This document shows positions 7,753-17,587 of a stretch of DNA of 64,000 nt, piece by piece. The position numbers were made by a program, and so were the translations under genes. Source of the stretch: Devosia sp. SD17-2 (lineage in GTDB: Bacteria; Pseudomonadota; Alphaproteobacteria; Rhizobiales; Devosiaceae); the NCBI RefSeq assembly GCF_029201565.1, contig NZ_CP104002.1:3055001-3119000 (forward strand). Direction: 5' to 3'. Position 1 is the stretch's first letter. Each line of letters begins with the position of its first letter. A model generated the notes under the pieces. The model saw only the letters and a list, made by a program, of their open reading frames with translations, was not told where the DNA came from and ran no database searches.

Positions 7753-10049
7753 CGACTATCGGCCGAAACGGGTTTGAAAGGCTTGCACGCGCGCTGCTCG
7801 CGGGCGTGGCCCTGTGCCTTTTGCCTGCCGGCCCTGCTCTGGCGCAGAATCTCGTTCCCACCAATTTCTTCAACGCTCCGGTCAATCCCAATGGCGACGC
7901 CGGCGTGGAAGCCAACAGCCTCACCTTTGACGCGCGCACCAATGTCATCCGGGCCTCGGGCGATGTGGTGCTGTCGCATGAAGGCTATGTGGTTCGCGGC
8001 GATACGCTGGAGTTCAACCGGCGCAGCAATTCCGTTCGCCTGACCGGGCGCGTGAGCGTGACCGACCCGTTCGGCAATGTGATGGAGACCGATGGTCTCG
8101 ACATCGGCGGCGGAATGAAACAGGCGTTTCTCAACGCCCTGACCATCACCTCCTTTGACGGTTCGCGCATTACCGCCGACAGTGTGGACTATGACGCGGC
8201 GCTCCAGTCAGTGCTGGTCAATGCGAGCTATGCGCCGTGCGGAGACTGCATCGACGACAAGGGGCGCCGCATTGGCTGGTCGGTCAATGCCGCAAAAATC
8301 ATCCACGACTCGGAAAATGGTTCGGTTGTCCTCGAGCAGCCGACGCTGTCGCTCCTTGGCATGCCGGTCGCGTGGCTGCCGTATCTCTGGCTGCCGGGCA
8401 CGGACAATCAGGCCCTGTCAGCGCTGCGGATGCCTATCATCGATTACAGCGACACGACCGGACTGCGCGTTGGCGTGCCGGTGATGGTCTATACCAACCG
8501 CTGGACCGACATCATCCTCACCCCGACACTGTCGACGCGGCAGGGTTTCCTTATGGGCGCGGAATGGGTGCAGCGGTTTGATGCCGGCTCGTTCCAGGTC
8601 AAGGCTTCAGGAATCCACCAATGGGACCCAGCGGCTTTTGTCGGCACGGTCGGTGATCGGGACTGGCGCGGGGCGCTGCAGACCTCCGGCTCCTTCACGC
8701 CGATCGAAAACTGGTCGGCAGGCTGGTCCTACACCGCCTTTTCCGACGCGGCCTATCTCGGCGATTACCGCCTGACCACGGCCAAGTCCACGGTGAACGA
8801 GGTCTATGCGACGCATCTGACCGACGACACCTATCTCGATGTGCGCCTGCAGGAGTTCAATCTCCTCGGTAATGTGACACCGCAGGAGCAGGCGCAGCAA
8901 GGGAAGGCCCTGCCCGCGGTCCGGTTCAATCATGTCGTCGATCTCGAGCCGGGAATGGGCCGGGTGACGCTCGATGGGCAGTTGCTGAGCGTGCAGCGCG
9001 AGGCCGACGCGGTCAAGGCCGCCAATGGTGTGCCCTATGTGTTCGGCCATGCCGGCAACAAGACGCGCGCAACGCTGCAGGCCGGATGGCAGACGCAGTG
9101 GATCAATAGCGGGCTGGTGTTCACGCCCTATGCCGGTCTGCGCGCCGACATGGCCTATTATGACGGCACGAGCCCGTTCCTGCCCGGCGAGACCAGCCTT
9201 TTCAGCGCCACGCCGATCGCGGCGATGGATATCCGTTACCCGCTGATCGCTCATAACGGCGCCGATGTGCACCTGATCGAACCGATCGGACAGATGGTCT
9301 ATCGCGGATCGGGCACGAGCCTTGTCGGCATCACCAATGACGATGCGCAAAGCTTCGTCTTCGATGACACCAACCTCTTCAGCTACAACCGCTTTTCGGG
9401 CTACGACCGCCAGGAAACCGGGCTGCGCGCCAACATCGGTGCACGCTACCAGGCTAATTTCGCCGATGGCGGCTATGTCGAGGTTGTCGGGGGGCAGTCG
9501 TTCCAGCTTGCCGGGACCAATGCCTTCGAGACCGCTGACCCTGCCGGCGCGCGACGCGGATCGGGCATGGAGGGCGCTGCCTCCTATGCGGTCCTCGGAG
9601 CCTATGGCTCGTTTACGCCCGGCCTGTCATTTGGCGGCAAGGTGCAGGTGGACACCGAGGACTGGGCGCTGGCCCGGGCCGGCGCCGGCATGAAGCTAGA
9701 CCTCGAACGCTATTCGGCGACGGTAGACTACCGGTTTATCGCTGCGGACGCTGCTGTGGGCACGCTGCAGGACCAGCACGAAGTGGGCGGCGAGCTGACC
9801 GTGCCTGTTTCTGATTACTGGAGCCTCAAGGGCAATGCGGCCTGGGATATCGGCGCCAACAGCTGGCTGCAGGCCGGTGGCGGGCTCTATTATGACGACG
9901 GCTACCTCGCCTTCGGCGCCAATGCGACCCGCACCGGAGCGACACATACAACGCCCAACGACACCCGCGTGACGGCGACATTCCAGCTCAAGGCTCCGGC
10001 CGGGCTGAATGCCGGTGGCACGACGAGCGTGTTGGTGCCAGAATTTTGA
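7749..10049 (+). CDS. lptD: Outer-membrane LPS assembly protein LptD
   Basis: A protein of 766 residues starting at GTG inside the lptG stop (GTGA overlap). It has a signal peptide ending at ALAQ (about residue 28), an N-terminal OstA/LptA-like jellyroll (LTFDARTNVIRASGDVVL and later repeats, about 50-180), and a C-terminal beta-barrel of alternating aromatic strands. LptD with LptE inserts LPS into the outer leaflet. Only one close cysteine pair (PCGDC, about 160) is visible, fewer than the four cysteines of E. coli LptD, so the disulfide logic differs. Confidence 0.9.
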   Translation: MTTIGRNGFERLARALLAGVALCLLPAGPALAQNLVPTNFFNAPVNPNGDAGVEANSLTFDARTNVIRASGDVVLSHEGYVVRGDTLEFNRRSNSVRLTGRVSVTDPFGNVMETDGLDIGGGMKQAFLNALTITSFDGSRITADSVDYDAALQSVLVNASYAPCGDCIDDKGRRIGWSVNAAKIIHDSENGSVVLEQPTLSLLGMPVAWLPYLWLPGTDNQALSALRMPIIDYSDTTGLRVGVPVMVYTNRWTDIILTPTLSTRQGFLMGAEWVQRFDAGSFQVKASGIHQWDPAAFVGTVGDRDWRGALQTSGSFTPIENWSAGWSYTAFSDAAYLGDYRLTTAKSTVNEVYATHLTDDTYLDVRLQEFNLLGNVTPQEQAQQGKALPAVRFNHVVDLEPGMGRVTLDGQLLSVQREADAVKAANGVPYVFGHAGNKTRATLQAGWQTQWINSGLVFTPYAGLRADMAYYDGTSPFLPGETSLFSATPIAAMDIRYPLIAHNGADVHLIEPIGQMVYRGSGTSLVGITNDDAQSFVFDDTNLFSYNRFSGYDRQETGLRANIGARYQANFADGGYVEVVGGQSFQLAGTNAFETADPAGARRGSGMEGAASYAVLGAYGSFTPGLSFGGKVQVDTEDWALARAGAGMKLDLERYSATVDYRFIAADAAVGTLQDQHEVGGELTVPVSDYWSLKGNAAWDIGANSWLQAGGGLYYDDGYLAFGANATRTGATHTTPNDTRVTATFQLKAPAGLNAGGTTSVLVPEF

Positions 10050-10170
10050 ACGCCAGCAGAGTAACGCTGAACCCGCAGACCGGCAGCCGTCGGGCCTACT
10101 TCGGATTTTGGCCGTATTCATTGGGCAATTGACACCACGAACCAAGCGCCGCATTGAAGTGGCACATCGC

Positions 10171-11094
10171 ATGGAAATGGACACGACCATGATCTTCGCA
10201 CATCTGCGGCGCATTACGGGCGCCTTGTTCCTGGGCCTTACCCTCGCGACAGCTGCAGTCGTCCCCAGCATGGCCGCAACTGTCGTCACCGTTAACGGCA
10301 CGCCAGTGACCGACGTGCAGATCGACCAGCGCCTGCGCCTGTTCCAGATGGAAGGCAATCGCACCGGCCGCAAGGGTGCGACCGAACAGCTGATCACCGA
10401 GGCGATCCAGATGTCCGAGGCCAAGCGCCTGGGCATCACCGTTTCAAATGCCCAGGTTGACGAGGCTTTCCTGCAGATTGCCCGCAACCTCAAGCTGAGC
10501 CAGGACCGCCTCGCGGAAATGCTGCGCCAGAGCGGCGTCAGCAAGGACACGCTCAAGGATCGCCTGCGCGCTGCCATCGCCTGGAATGGCGTGGCCGAAC
10601 GCGCAGTGATGCCGAACGTCCAGATCTCCGAGCTCGATCTCGACCAGACCGCTGCAGGCCGCATCGCCGACTTCCAGAATTTCGACTATATCCTCAAAGA
10701 GGTTATCTTCGTTGCGCCGGGCGGCCAGGGTGCCAGCGGGCGCACGGCACAGGCCAATCGCTATCGCTCCGGCTTTGCCGGCTGTGACAGCGCAGTGCAG
10801 CTGTCGCTGAACTATACGGACGCAGCCGTGATCGATGTCGGTCGTCGGCACGCCACCCAGCTGCCCGAGGCAGTCGCCAAGGAATTGGCCGGCATGAATG
10901 TTGGCGGCATCACCAAGCCCCGCGTCATCGAGTCCGGCGTGTCTATGCTCGCCATCTGCGAGAAGACACAGGCCGAAGACCTGACCTTCGTGAAGGACGA
11001 AGTGCGCGCAGAAGTCGGCAACGACACGATGCAGAAGCAGGTCGACGACTACATGGCGACCCTGCGCAAGAACGCAAAGATCATCTATAACTGA
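10171..11094 (+). CDS. SurA-like periplasmic chaperone/peptidyl-prolyl isomerase
   Basis: A protein of about 307 residues with a signal peptide (hydrophobic ITGALFLGLTLATAAVV ending at MAA) and a SurA N-terminal chaperone domain (VVTVNGTPVTDVQIDQRLRLFQ, then helices to about residue 150). The C-terminal half resembles a degenerate PpiC/rotamase region. SurA-like proteins escort outer-membrane proteins such as LptD, which fits its place just behind lptD. Start codons at 10171, 10177 and 10189 are all possible; the signal peptide works from any of them. Confidence 0.8.
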   Translation: MEMDTTMIFAHLRRITGALFLGLTLATAAVVPSMAATVVTVNGTPVTDVQIDQRLRLFQMEGNRTGRKGATEQLITEAIQMSEAKRLGITVSNAQVDEAFLQIARNLKLSQDRLAEMLRQSGVSKDTLKDRLRAAIAWNGVAERAVMPNVQISELDLDQTAAGRIADFQNFDYILKEVIFVAPGGQGASGRTAQANRYRSGFAGCDSAVQLSLNYTDAAVIDVGRRHATQLPEAVAKELAGMNVGGITKPRVIESGVSMLAICEKTQAEDLTFVKDEVRAEVGNDTMQKQVDDYMATLRKNAKIIYN

Positions 11095-11188
11095 GTGATC
11101 AGGCGGTTCGCCCGCCACACGCAGAGACACGACTGTTTTGCGGAGCCGCATCCCCGGATGTGTCTCCGCTCTCTTTTTGGGGGTTAGC

Positions 11189-12187
11189 ATGACACAGCCG
11201 CTGGCCATTTCCATGGGCGAGCCCGCCGGCATCGGCCCCGATCTCCTTTTATCGCTTTACACCCAGCGCGAGGCCCTCGGCCTCCCACCGTTTATTGTCT
11301 ATGGCCATGTGCCGTTCTTGCGGGCCCGGGCGGCGCGGCTGGGGCTCTCCGTCGAGATCGTCGAGACAACTCCGGACACGGCAGCGTCAGAATTTGACCG
11401 TGCCATGCCCGTCGCAGCGGTCTATGGTGACGTGCCGGACACCCCGGGAGCGATTGCGCCTACTGCCGCCCCAGTGGTTATCGAGGCGATTGCGGCGGCG
11501 GTCCGCGATACACGTGCCGGCCTATGCCGCGGGCTCGTGACAGCGCCGATCCACAAGGGCGCGCTTTATCATGCTGGCTTTGCCTATCCCGGTCACACGG
11601 AATATCTGGCGGCGCTCTGTGCCGAAAGCGGGAGCACGCCACTGCCAGTGATGATGCTCGCGCATGAGGGGCTGCGCGCTGTGCCGCTGACCATTCACGT
11701 CCCGATCAAGGATGTGCCCGGGCTGATTACCGCCGAGCTGATCGCCGACACCTTGCGCGTAGTCGACCGCGATCTGCGCGCGCGGTTTGGCGTGGCTCGG
11801 CCGCGCATTGCCGTGGCGGGGCTCAATCCGCATGCGGGCGAGGATGGCGGCATCGGCCGGGAAGAGCTGGACACCATCCGCCCGGCGCTCGAGACCGCGC
11901 GCAACGAGGGGCTGGATATCATCGGCCCCCTGCCCGCTGACACGCTGTTTTACCCCGCCCACTGGGCGAGCTATGATGCCGTGGTGGCGATGTATCACGA
12001 TCAAGCACTGATTCCGATCAAGACCGTGGCTTTTGACGAGGCGGTGAATGTGACGTTGGGCTTGCCCATCGTGCGGACCTCGCCCGACCATGGCACTGCA
12101 TTTGACCTTGCCGGAACCGGCAAGGGCTCGACGAAAAGCTTTGCGGCCGCTATCGCCTTGGCCCACCGAATGACAAAGAGCGCATAA
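11189..12187 (+). CDS. pdxA: 4-hydroxythreonine-4-phosphate dehydrogenase
   Basis: A protein of 332 residues that oxidises 4-phosphohydroxythreonine in pyridoxal phosphate synthesis (DXP-dependent route). The N-terminal [12 protein letters not shown] motif, the TAPIHKGAL and YPGHTEYLA segments with a metal-binding histidine, [11 protein letters not shown] and the C-terminal [23 protein letters not shown] block are diagnostic. GGGGTT just before the ATG supports the start at 11189 rather than 11138. The stop TAA shares its last base with the rsmA ATG. Confidence 0.93.
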   Translation: MTQPLAISMGEPAGIGPDLLLSLYTQREALGLPPFIVYGHVPFLRARAARLGLSVEIVETTPDTAASEFDRAMPVAAVYGDVPDTPGAIAPTAAPVVIEAIAAAVRDTRAGLCRGLVTAPIHKGALYHAGFAYPGHTEYLAALCAESGSTPLPVMMLAHEGLRAVPLTIHVPIKDVPGLITAELIADTLRVVDRDLRARFGVARPRIAVAGLNPHAGEDGGIGREELDTIRPALETARNEGLDIIGPLPADTLFYPAHWASYDAVVAMYHDQALIPIKTVAFDEAVNVTLGLPIVRTSPDHGTAFDLAGTGKGSTKSFAAAIALAHRMTKSA

Positions 12188-13029
12188 TGAGCCAGATCGA
12201 CAACCTTCCTCCGCTGCGCGACGTCATCGCCGAACATGGCCTCCAGGCCAAGAAGGAACTCGGGCAGAATTTTCTGTTCGACCTCAATCTGACGGCACGC
12301 ATTGCGCGCGTTGGCGGCTCGCTGGACGGTGTTCGCGTGATCGAAGTGGGTCCGGGCCCGGGCGGGCTGACACGGGCGCTGCTGGCCGAAGGCGCGCGCG
12401 AAGTGATCGCCATTGAGCGTGACGCCCGCGCCCTGCCCGCGCTGGCCCAGATTGCAGAGGCCTATCCCGGCCGACTGACAGTTATCCATGGCGACGCGAT
12501 GGAAATGGACTATCGGGCACTGGCGGACGGCCCGACCCGGCTGGTGGCGAACCTGCCCTATAATATCGGGACGCCGCTGCTGACCGGCTGGCTGACCATG
12601 GAGCCGTGGCCGCCGTTTTTCGAGAGCCTGACGCTGATGTTCCAGCGGGAAGTGGCCGAACGCATCTGCGCCAAGCCGGGCGACAATCATTATGGTCGGC
12701 TCGGCGTTCTCGCAGGCTGGCGCACGGACGCGCGCATCGCGTTCAATGTTGGCCGACAGGCCTTTGTGCCGGCACCAGCAGTGACCTCGGCTGTGGTGCA
12801 TCTGGTGCCGAAGCCGGTCGAAGATGGGCTCCCGGTCAAGCTGGTGGAACAGGTAACGAAGGCGGCCTTCGGCCAGCGCCGCAAGATGGTGCGCCAGTCG
12901 CTGAAGTCTCTGGGAGTACCGGTTGAAGGGCTGCTCGCCGCAGCCGACCTCAAGGGAAACGAGCGGGCAGAAGAACTGCCGGTTAAGGCGTTTCTCGCCA
13001 TGGCGCGGGCGCTGCCGGGCCTTCGCTGA
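12187..13029 (+). CDS. rsmA: 16S rRNA m6(2)A1518/A1519 dimethyltransferase
   Basis: A 280-residue RsmA/KsgA protein that dimethylates two adjacent adenines in helix 45 of 16S rRNA late in 30S assembly. The LGQNFLFD start motif, SAM-binding [14 protein letters not shown] (about 57-70), the catalytic [11 protein letters not shown] motif IV (about 122) and the C-terminal helical domain with [15 protein letters not shown] are all present. It is coupled to pdxA by a 1-base overlap, a common arrangement, and converges on gmk. Confidence 0.94.
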   Translation: MSQIDNLPPLRDVIAEHGLQAKKELGQNFLFDLNLTARIARVGGSLDGVRVIEVGPGPGGLTRALLAEGAREVIAIERDARALPALAQIAEAYPGRLTVIHGDAMEMDYRALADGPTRLVANLPYNIGTPLLTGWLTMEPWPPFFESLTLMFQREVAERICAKPGDNHYGRLGVLAGWRTDARIAFNVGRQAFVPAPAVTSAVVHLVPKPVEDGLPVKLVEQVTKAAFGQRRKMVRQSLKSLGVPVEGLLAAADLKGNERAEELPVKAFLAMARALPGLR

Positions 13030-13030
13030 A

Positions 13031-13046
13031 GGGGCCTCAGGCCCCC
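13031..13046. terminator. Short hairpin between convergent rsmA and gmk
   Basis: GGGGCC-TCA-GGCCCC forms a short GC-rich stem in the 7-bp gap between rsmA and gmk, overlapping the gmk stop. There is no U-tract, so it is at most a weak bidirectional terminator. Confidence 0.3.
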
Positions 13047-13687
13047 GGGCCGAGGGCGTCGATCTGGCTTTGCAGATCCTGGACGAAGTCCGAGAGATTG
13101 ATCTGGCGTTCGCGCTTCAAACGCGCCGAGGCCAGGATCGAGCGGACGCGCTGCACGGAGAGCTCGAGGTCGCTGTTGATGATGACATAGTCATATTCGC
13201 TGGCGTGATCGAGTTCGATCCGGGCGTTGCGCAGGCGCTTTTCGATGGTTCCGACGCTGTCCTGGGCGCGCCGCTCTAGACGAGCGCGCAGCTCATCGAT
13301 TGTCGGGGGCAAGATGAATACCGTCACCATATCAGCGCGGCAGTTCTCGTAGAGCTGCAATGTGCCCTGATAGTCGACGTCGAAGAGAATGTCCTTGCCG
13401 GCAGCAAGCTGCTCTTCGACCTGGGCGCGCGGGGTGCCGTAGAAATTGCCGTGAACCTCGGCCGATTCAAGCAGACCGCCCTCGGCCTGCATGCGCTTGA
13501 AGGTCGGGACGTCGACGAAATAGTAGTGCGTGCCTTCCACCTCATCGCTGCGGCGAGCGCGCGTGGTGGCGGAGACGGAGAGGCGGATGTTCGGGTCCTG
13601 CTGGAACAGGGCACGAGAGATGGACGACTTGCCGGCGCCTGATGGCGAGGCGATGACCAGCATGACGCCACGACGCTGAAAATCCAT
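13037..13687 (-). CDS. gmk: Guanylate kinase
   Basis: A 216-residue kinase that phosphorylates GMP to GDP. It has the P-loop SPSGAGKSSISR (about 14-25), the GMP-binding TRARRSDEVEGTHYYF segment and GNFYGTPRAQVEE, then DVDYQGTLQL and the lid region RLERRAQDS. It is the promoter-distal gene of a yicC-gmk pair, 8 bp downstream of yicC. It supplies GDP downstream of GuaA/GuaB encoded elsewhere in the window. Confidence 0.94.
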   Translation of the reverse strand: MDFQRRGVMLVIASPSGAGKSSISRALFQQDPNIRLSVSATTRARRSDEVEGTHYYFVDVPTFKRMQAEGGLLESAEVHGNFYGTPRAQVEEQLAAGKDILFDVDYQGTLQLYENCRADMVTVFILPPTIDELRARLERRAQDSVGTIEKRLRNARIELDHASEYDYVIINSDLELSVQRVRSILASARLKRERQINLSDFVQDLQSQIDALGPGA

Positions 13688-13695
13688 TGCGCTCT

Positions 13696-14580
13696 CTATT
13701 CGATGTTTTGGACCTGCTCGCGTAATTGATCGATCACCGCCTTGAGGTCAAGGCCGATGGTGGTCAGTTCCACCGCGTTCGATTTAGAGCAGAGGGTGTT
13801 GGCTTCGCGGTTGAATTCCTGGGCGAGGAAATCGAGGCGGCGGCCGACTGGACCGCCCTGGGAAACCAGCTTGCGCGCGCCGGAGATGTGGGCGCGCAGG
13901 CGATCGATCTCTTCCTGAATGTCGGCCTTGGTGACCAGCAGTAGCACTTCCTGGGCAAAGCGCTCGGGGGCAATGTCGGTCTGCTGACTAAAGGCTTCCA
14001 TCTGGCTCCTGAGGCGCGCTGCGATCTGGTCGCGGCTGCGGGAGGGATGGGCTGCGGCGGCTTCGACGAGTGTGGCGATCTGATCGATCTGGTCGAGCAG
14101 TGTGGTCGCGATGCGTGCCCCCTCCTCCCGGCGTGACGCCTGGAGGGCAGAAAGGGCCTGCTGGGCTGCCTTGGTCACAAGGGCTCCCACGGCCTCCTCA
14201 TCGAGCGCGTCGGCCTCCTCGAAGGCCAGGACGCCCGGCAGGGCGAGAAGGCCATCGACACGCGGCGGGGAGACTTCGAGACGCTGGGCCAGATCATTTG
14301 CGGCTGCGATGACAGTGGCCAGAGCCGCTTCATTGACTGTGATCGGCTTGCCGGAGGCGCCACGATCGAGCGTCAGATTGACGTTGAGGGAGCCGCGGCT
14401 GAGGGCATTGGAGAGCAGCTGGCGCACGGGGAGGTCAAACGCATCAAGACCCGGCGCGAACCGGGTCCTGATGTCGAGGCCACGTCCATTGACCGATTTG
14501 ATCTCGATCCGCACGCGCAGGGCCCCGTCGGAGGCGTCGGCGCGGGCGAAGCCGGTCATGCTGGCCAGGGGGGCACTCAT
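13696..14580 (-). CDS. YicC-family endoribonuclease
   Basis: A 294-residue YicC family protein. The MTGFARA start, SVNGRGLDIRTRFAPGLD (about 30-47), RGSLNVNLTL and the C-terminal GGPVGRRLDFLAQEFNREANTLCSKSN block are family hallmarks. YicC proteins have been described as endoribonucleases acting in RNA turnover. The start lies in the mltG stop (ATGA overlap at 14577-14580), and gmk follows closely. Confidence 0.88.
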   Translation of the reverse strand: MSAPLASMTGFARADASDGALRVRIEIKSVNGRGLDIRTRFAPGLDAFDLPVRQLLSNALSRGSLNVNLTLDRGASGKPITVNEAALATVIAAANDLAQRLEVSPPRVDGLLALPGVLAFEEADALDEEAVGALVTKAAQQALSALQASRREEGARIATTLLDQIDQIATLVEAAAAHPSRSRDQIAARLRSQMEAFSQQTDIAPERFAQEVLLLVTKADIQEEIDRLRAHISGARKLVSQGGPVGRRLDFLAQEFNREANTLCSKSNAVELTTIGLDLKAVIDQLREQVQNIE

Positions 14581-15683
14581 TGTGCGGGTGCTTCCTCGGC
14601 TTCCTCTGCCTCGAGCGCCTGACGGGCAGCCTCCGCTTCGGCTTCGGCCTGTTCGGCGGCCTCGCGGGCAATCTGGCGATAGCGGGCGACGTTTTCCTGA
14701 TGCTCGGCATAGGTCTCGGCAAAGACGTGACCTTCGCGGGGGCTGGCGCCCTTGGCAACGAAGTAGACGTAGTTGTGGCTATCGGGATTGGCCACGGCCT
14801 TGAGGGCATCGATGCCAGGATTGGCGATCGGCGTCGGTGGCAGGCGATCGATCTGATAGGTGTTGTACGGCGTCTTGGCCTCGATCTCGGAGCGGCGAAT
14901 GCCACGGTCGAGCGTCGATTGGCCCAAGGTGATGCCATAAATGATCGTCGGGTCGGACTGCAGGCGCATGTTTGTACGCAGACGATTGACGAAGACCGCA
15001 GCCACCTGCGGACGCTCCTCGGCGACACCAGTTTCCTTCTCGACGATCGAGGCGAGGATCAGCATCTCGGCCGGCGACTGCAGCGGCAGATCAGGCTGGC
15101 GGGTTTCCCAGATTTCGGCAAGCGCCTGGGTCATCGCCTGCTGCATGCGCTCGAGCACAGCCTGACGGGTATCGCCGGGCATGTAGTCGTAGCTTCCGGG
15201 CAGGATCGAGCCTTCGGGCGGCAGGACATCTATGGTGCCGGTCAGGCGATCATCGTCATTGATGCGCTGCACCACCTGCCAGGAGGTCCAGCCTTCCGGA
15301 ATGGTGACGGCATAGCGGATGGGCGTACCCTCGGTCAGCTCGCGGAAGATCTCCGACATGCTGGCATTGGCCGGGAGCGTGAAGTCGCCGGCCTTGACGA
15401 CGGTACTCTTTTCGACCCGTTCGCCGAACTGGCGGAAAATGAATGCGTTGGAAATGAAGCCCTGTTCCTCAAGGCGTGTCGCCGTCGAGGTCAGCGTATT
15501 GCCGCTCTCGACGCGGAAGACGCGATCTTCGGGAATCGGACCGTCGCCATAATATTGCGAGGCGACAAAGAGAAAGCCGCCACCGACGACCACGAGACCA
15601 ATGACCAGCAGGGTCAACAGGGCGTTCAGAACATCTACCAGGCCGTTGGAGGAGCGGCGGCGGCGTTTGCTGCGGTCATTCAT
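14577..15683 (-). CDS. mltG: Endolytic murein transglycosylase MltG
   Basis: A protein of 368 residues with a basic cytoplasmic start (SKRRRRSS), one transmembrane helix (about 23-45), a LysM-like region and the YceG/MltG domain. The catalytic glutamate is in ILASIVEKETGVAEERP (about residue 212), followed by VNRLRTNMRLQSDPTIIYG and the YNTYQIDRLPPTPIANPG motif. MltG cleaves nascent peptidoglycan and may set chain length. The C-terminus has an extra alanine/glutamate-rich coiled stretch of about 30 residues. Confidence 0.92.
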   Translation of the reverse strand: MNDRSKRRRRSSNGLVDVLNALLTLLVIGLVVVGGGFLFVASQYYGDGPIPEDRVFRVESGNTLTSTATRLEEQGFISNAFIFRQFGERVEKSTVVKAGDFTLPANASMSEIFRELTEGTPIRYAVTIPEGWTSWQVVQRINDDDRLTGTIDVLPPEGSILPGSYDYMPGDTRQAVLERMQQAMTQALAEIWETRQPDLPLQSPAEMLILASIVEKETGVAEERPQVAAVFVNRLRTNMRLQSDPTIIYGITLGQSTLDRGIRRSEIEAKTPYNTYQIDRLPPTPIANPGIDALKAVANPDSHNYVYFVAKGASPREGHVFAETYAEHQENVARYRQIAREAAEQAEAEAEAARQALEAEEAEEAPAQ

Positions 15684-15796
15684 TGTGGGTCGTCACCTTC
15701 GCTGTCCATATCTGACGAATACGGACCGTGTTGTGGTTCTGGCGCCAAACTGTGGCAAAGCGCCTGCATTTTTTGCAATGGCTGGCCACAAAGACA

Positions 15797-15830
15797 AGGG
15801 GCACACCGCGCGTCGGCGCGATGTGCCCCT
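15797..15830 (-). terminator. Terminator-like hairpin after fabF
   Basis: A long stem (AGGGGCACA pairing with TGTGCCCCT, extended inside by CGCGC/GCGCG) lies just beyond the fabF stop on the minus strand. The following bases are moderately T-rich (CTTGTCTTTGT). It probably ends the acpP-fabF transcript and separates it from mltG. Confidence 0.6.
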
Positions 15831-15847
15831 CTTGAAAGGTGGAAAAG

Positions 15848-17116
15848 TCAGGCGACCTTGCGCATGACCAGCGTGGCATTGGTACCGCCAAAGCCGAAGC
15901 TGTTGGAGAGGGCCACGTTGATTTCCTTCTTGAGGGCCACCTTGGGAACAAGGTTGATGGCCGTCTCGACAGAAGGATTGTCGAGATTGAGAGTCGGCGG
16001 GGCAATGCTGTCCCGCATGGCGAGGAGGCAGAAGATCGCTTCGACGGAGCCGGCCGCACCCAGGAGGTGACCAATGGCAGACTTTGTCGAGCTCATCACC
16101 GAGCGCCCGGCAGAATCGCCGAGAACACGGGTCACTGCGCCCAGTTCGATCTCATCACCCAGCGGCGTCGAGGTGCCGTGAGCGTTGATGTAGTCGACTT
16201 CGCCCGGAGCAATGCCGGCGCGCTTGATGGCAGCGCTCATCGCGCGGAAACCACCATCGCCATCGGGAGCCGGGGCGGTGATGTGGTAAGCATCGCCGGA
16301 CAGGCCATAACCGATGATCTCGCCGTAAATCTTGGCGCCGCGTGCCTTGGCCCGCTCGTAATCCTCGAGAACGACGATACCGGCGCCCTCGCCCATCACA
16401 AAGCCGTCACGATCCTTGTCGTAAGGACGGGAGGCAGCAACAGGATCGTCATTGAAACCGGTCGACAATGCGCGTGCTGCAGCAAAGCCGGCGAGAGCCA
16501 GACGATTGACGCAGCTTTCGGTGCCGCCAGCCACCATGACGTCGGCATCGCCGAGCGCAATGAGACGGGCCGCATCACCGATGGCATGAGCGCCGGTGGA
16601 GCAGGCAGTCACGACCGAATGGTTCGGCCCCTTGAGGCCGAAACGAATCGAGACATAGCCAGACGCGAGATTGATCAAGCGCCCCGGAATAAAGAAGGGG
16701 CTGATGCGGCGCGGCCCTTTTTCATGCAGCGTCACGGAAGCATCATAGATGCCACCAATGCCGCCGATGCCAGAGCCGATCAGAACGCCTGTGCGCTCCT
16801 GCTCTTCCTGGGTCTTGGGCTCGACGCCAGCGTCCTGAATAGCCTGTGTAGCAGCAGCCATGGCGTAGACGATAAAATCGTCGACCTTGCGCTGCTCCTT
16901 GCTCTCCATCCACTCGTCGGGATTGTACTTGCCATCGGCATAGTCACCCAGCGGCAGGCGGTGAGCAATCTGACAGGCGATATCATCGACTTGAAATTCG
17001 TCGATACGCCTGGCCCCACTCTTGCCTGCGAGAATATTGGCCCACGTGGCCTCCACTCCGCAACCAAGGGGCGTGACAAGTCCCAATCCGGTGACGACGA
17101 CTCGGCGTAATTCCAT
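15848..17116 (-). CDS. fabF: 3-oxoacyl-ACP synthase II (KAS II)
   Basis: A 422-residue condensing enzyme for fatty-acid elongation. The active-site cysteine is in VVTACSTGAHAIGDA (about 169), and the two histidines are in NAHGTSTPLGD (about 310) and KSAIGHLLGAAG (about 347); SFGFGGTNATLVM closes the fold. It lies 22 bp downstream of acpP in a standard acpP-fabF pair. Confidence 0.95.
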   Translation of the reverse strand: MELRRVVVTGLGLVTPLGCGVEATWANILAGKSGARRIDEFQVDDIACQIAHRLPLGDYADGKYNPDEWMESKEQRKVDDFIVYAMAAATQAIQDAGVEPKTQEEQERTGVLIGSGIGGIGGIYDASVTLHEKGPRRISPFFIPGRLINLASGYVSIRFGLKGPNHSVVTACSTGAHAIGDAARLIALGDADVMVAGGTESCVNRLALAGFAAARALSTGFNDDPVAASRPYDKDRDGFVMGEGAGIVVLEDYERAKARGAKIYGEIIGYGLSGDAYHITAPAPDGDGGFRAMSAAIKRAGIAPGEVDYINAHGTSTPLGDEIELGAVTRVLGDSAGRSVMSSTKSAIGHLLGAAGSVEAIFCLLAMRDSIAPPTLNLDNPSVETAINLVPKVALKKEINVALSNSFGFGGTNATLVMRKVA

Positions 17117-17138
17117 GTCTCGACCTGATCCGTCCAGC

Positions 17139-17375
17139 TTAGCTGGTGGCCTTGGTCAAAAATGCAACCGCATCGCCGAAGGTCTGGATCGACTCAGCAG
17201 CGTCATCAGGGATCTCGACCGAGAATTCTTCCTCGAAAGCCATCACCAGTTCGACCTGATCAAGGGAGTCTGCACCCAGATCGTCGATGAAGCTGGCCTT
17301 TTCGACAACCTTCTCGGCGTCCACATTGAGGTGTTCCACAACGATCTTGCGGACCCGATCAGCGACATCGCTCAT
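17139..17375 (-). CDS. acpP: Acyl carrier protein
   Basis: A 78-residue acidic protein with the phosphopantetheine attachment serine in [19 protein letters not shown] (about residue 37). It carries growing acyl chains for the Fab enzymes encoded on either side. A strong AGGGAAG ribosome site precedes the ATG, as expected for a very abundant protein. Confidence 0.96.
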   Translation of the reverse strand: MSDVADRVRKIVVEHLNVDAEKVVEKASFIDDLGADSLDQVELVMAFEEEFSVEIPDDAAESIQTFGDAVAFLTKATS

Positions 17376-17412
17376 ATTTGACTTCCCTTTTCGAAATCTA
17401 GTTCGTTCGCTT

Positions 17413-17440
17413 CTTATTGGCGTGTAGCCAAATCATCAAG
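17413..17440 (-). promoter_or_regulatory. Candidate sigma-70 promoter of acpP
   Basis: On the minus strand CTTGAT and AATAAG are separated by 16 bp, about 40 bp upstream of the acpP start. This resembles an alphaproteobacterial housekeeping promoter. The 212-bp acpP-fabG gap otherwise shows no reading frame. Confidence 0.4.
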
Positions 17441-17587
17441 CTGTGTTGGCTTGTCCGGCAATGTAAGCGGCCTTCTTGGCGCTCGCAAGGCACAGAGCAA
17501 GGGGTTAACGCGGCGGCGATTAACATGTTTCCATCGGGTTTGCCAGCCGCAGAAGGCCCGCTTTCCAAGGCTTTCGCCTCGAAAGGG

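Noticed and set aside
14580..16070. 496-codon plus-strand open frame opposite mltG
   Set aside because: Shadow of mltG and fabF; no start signal and no family match.
15839..17110. 423-codon plus-strand open frame opposite fabF
   Set aside because: Antisense shadow of fabF with no recognisable motif.
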